Source of the DNA: UBA1952 sp965200035
GTDB taxonomy: Bacteria > Bacteroidota > Bacteroidia > Chitinophagales > Chitinophagaceae
Length of the DNA: 64,000 nucleotides
Assembly (NCBI GenBank): GCA_965200035.1
Contig: OZ241334.1
Location: forward strand, 4,092,001 to 4,156,000
Direction of reading: 5' to 3'
The notes under the pieces were generated by a model. It searched no databases and was not told where the DNA came from. It was given only the letters and a program-made list of their open reading frames with translations. The position numbers and the translations under genes were made by a program. Of this stretch, positions 63,926 through 64,000 are shown in pieces (the first letter of the stretch is position 1; every line of letters starts with the position of its first letter).

Positions 63926-64000
63926 CCTTTGGCGGTTGCTGTTTCTAATGCGTGAATAAGGGTGCGTTTCGCCAGAGAAGGCTTGAAAGCGTTGAATTCT
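63922..64000 (-). CDS. FAD-binding subunit of the Mo hydroxylase (C-terminus only)
   Basis: Only the last 25 codons are in the window, reading EFNAFKPSLAKRTLIHALET and ending in TGA that shares ATGA with the next start. NAFKxxLAKRTxxxAL is the usual C-terminal helix of CoxM/PaoB-type FAD subunits. The 2Fe-2S subunit is expected further upstream, outside the window. Confidence 0.75.
   Translation of the reverse strand, partial: EFNAFKPSLAKRTLIHALETATAKG

Overview
The window looks like chromosomal DNA of a Bacteroidota bacterium, most likely Chitinophagaceae-like. The grounds are two secreted proteins with type IX (T9SS) C-terminal sorting domains, a one-pass sensor kinase with a beta-propeller and Y_Y_Y domain paired with a LytTR regulator, candidate TAnnTTTG promoter boxes, and Sec-signal RHS/SpvB-like giant proteins. 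I saw no rRNA, tRNA, CRISPR array or intact insertion sequence. The organism assignment is inference from gene families, not from a marker gene.

Layout. (1) 1-10.2 kb: the 3' part of a giant LysM / Ig-like protein, followed after a strong terminator by an FHA-winged-helix protein and a Ser/Thr kinase whose HRD loop lacks the usual Mg-binding Asn. (2) 10.3-12.8 kb: metallophosphoesterase lipoprotein, SMR-type exporter and GH19 endolysin/chitinase. (3) 13.3-22.1 kb: a galactoside-to-pyruvate island. An SDR dehydrogenase, GH1, mutarotase and GH2 lie on + and converge on a - strand run of KDPGal aldolase, galactonate dehydratase, KDGal kinase and a lactonase. Together they can make an oxidative (De Ley-Doudoroff) galactose route. 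(4) 22.6-30.3 kb: a two-component system flanked by two secreted T9SS cargo genes whose upstream regions share a 14-bp motif. (5) 30.6-37.0 kb: hydrolase, a frameshifted fragment, OsmC, a three-gene cassette of unknown function (one member with a lysozyme/SLT-like motif), and Nudix. (6) 37.2-39.9 kb: katG and an orphan DNA polymerase III delta C-terminal fragment. (7) 40.0-59.9 kb: a large polymorphic-toxin region. It holds 11-bp phased CCGTA repeats and a promoter, a coiled-coil/barrel protein, an SpvB-like protein, and an RHS protein ending in a metzincin protease. After these come a candidate immunity gene, a displaced RHS tip with its own candidate immunity gene, a frameshifted duplicate of the RHS core, two small beta-rich proteins, and a second RHS/FG-GAP protein ending in a GH-E nuclease. 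(8) 59.9-64 kb: a molybdenum hydroxylase operon (FAD subunit cut by the window edge, Mo subunit, XdhC, MocA).

How parts work together. In the galactoside island the GH2/GH1 enzymes would release sugar and the mutarotase and SDR would oxidise it. The lactonase would open the lactone, and DgoD-DgoK-aldolase would yield pyruvate and glyceraldehyde-3-phosphate. In the toxin region, AT-rich variable tips and small AT-rich downstream genes follow a GC-richer conserved core. That is the usual pattern of toxin-tip exchange, with older tips left downstream. In the last operon XdhC and MocA supply the matured Mo cofactor to the oxidoreductase.

Least explained parts: the FHA/atypical-kinase pair beside the giant LysM protein, the three-gene cassette at 32.5-36.4 kb, and the shared motif flanking the two-component system.
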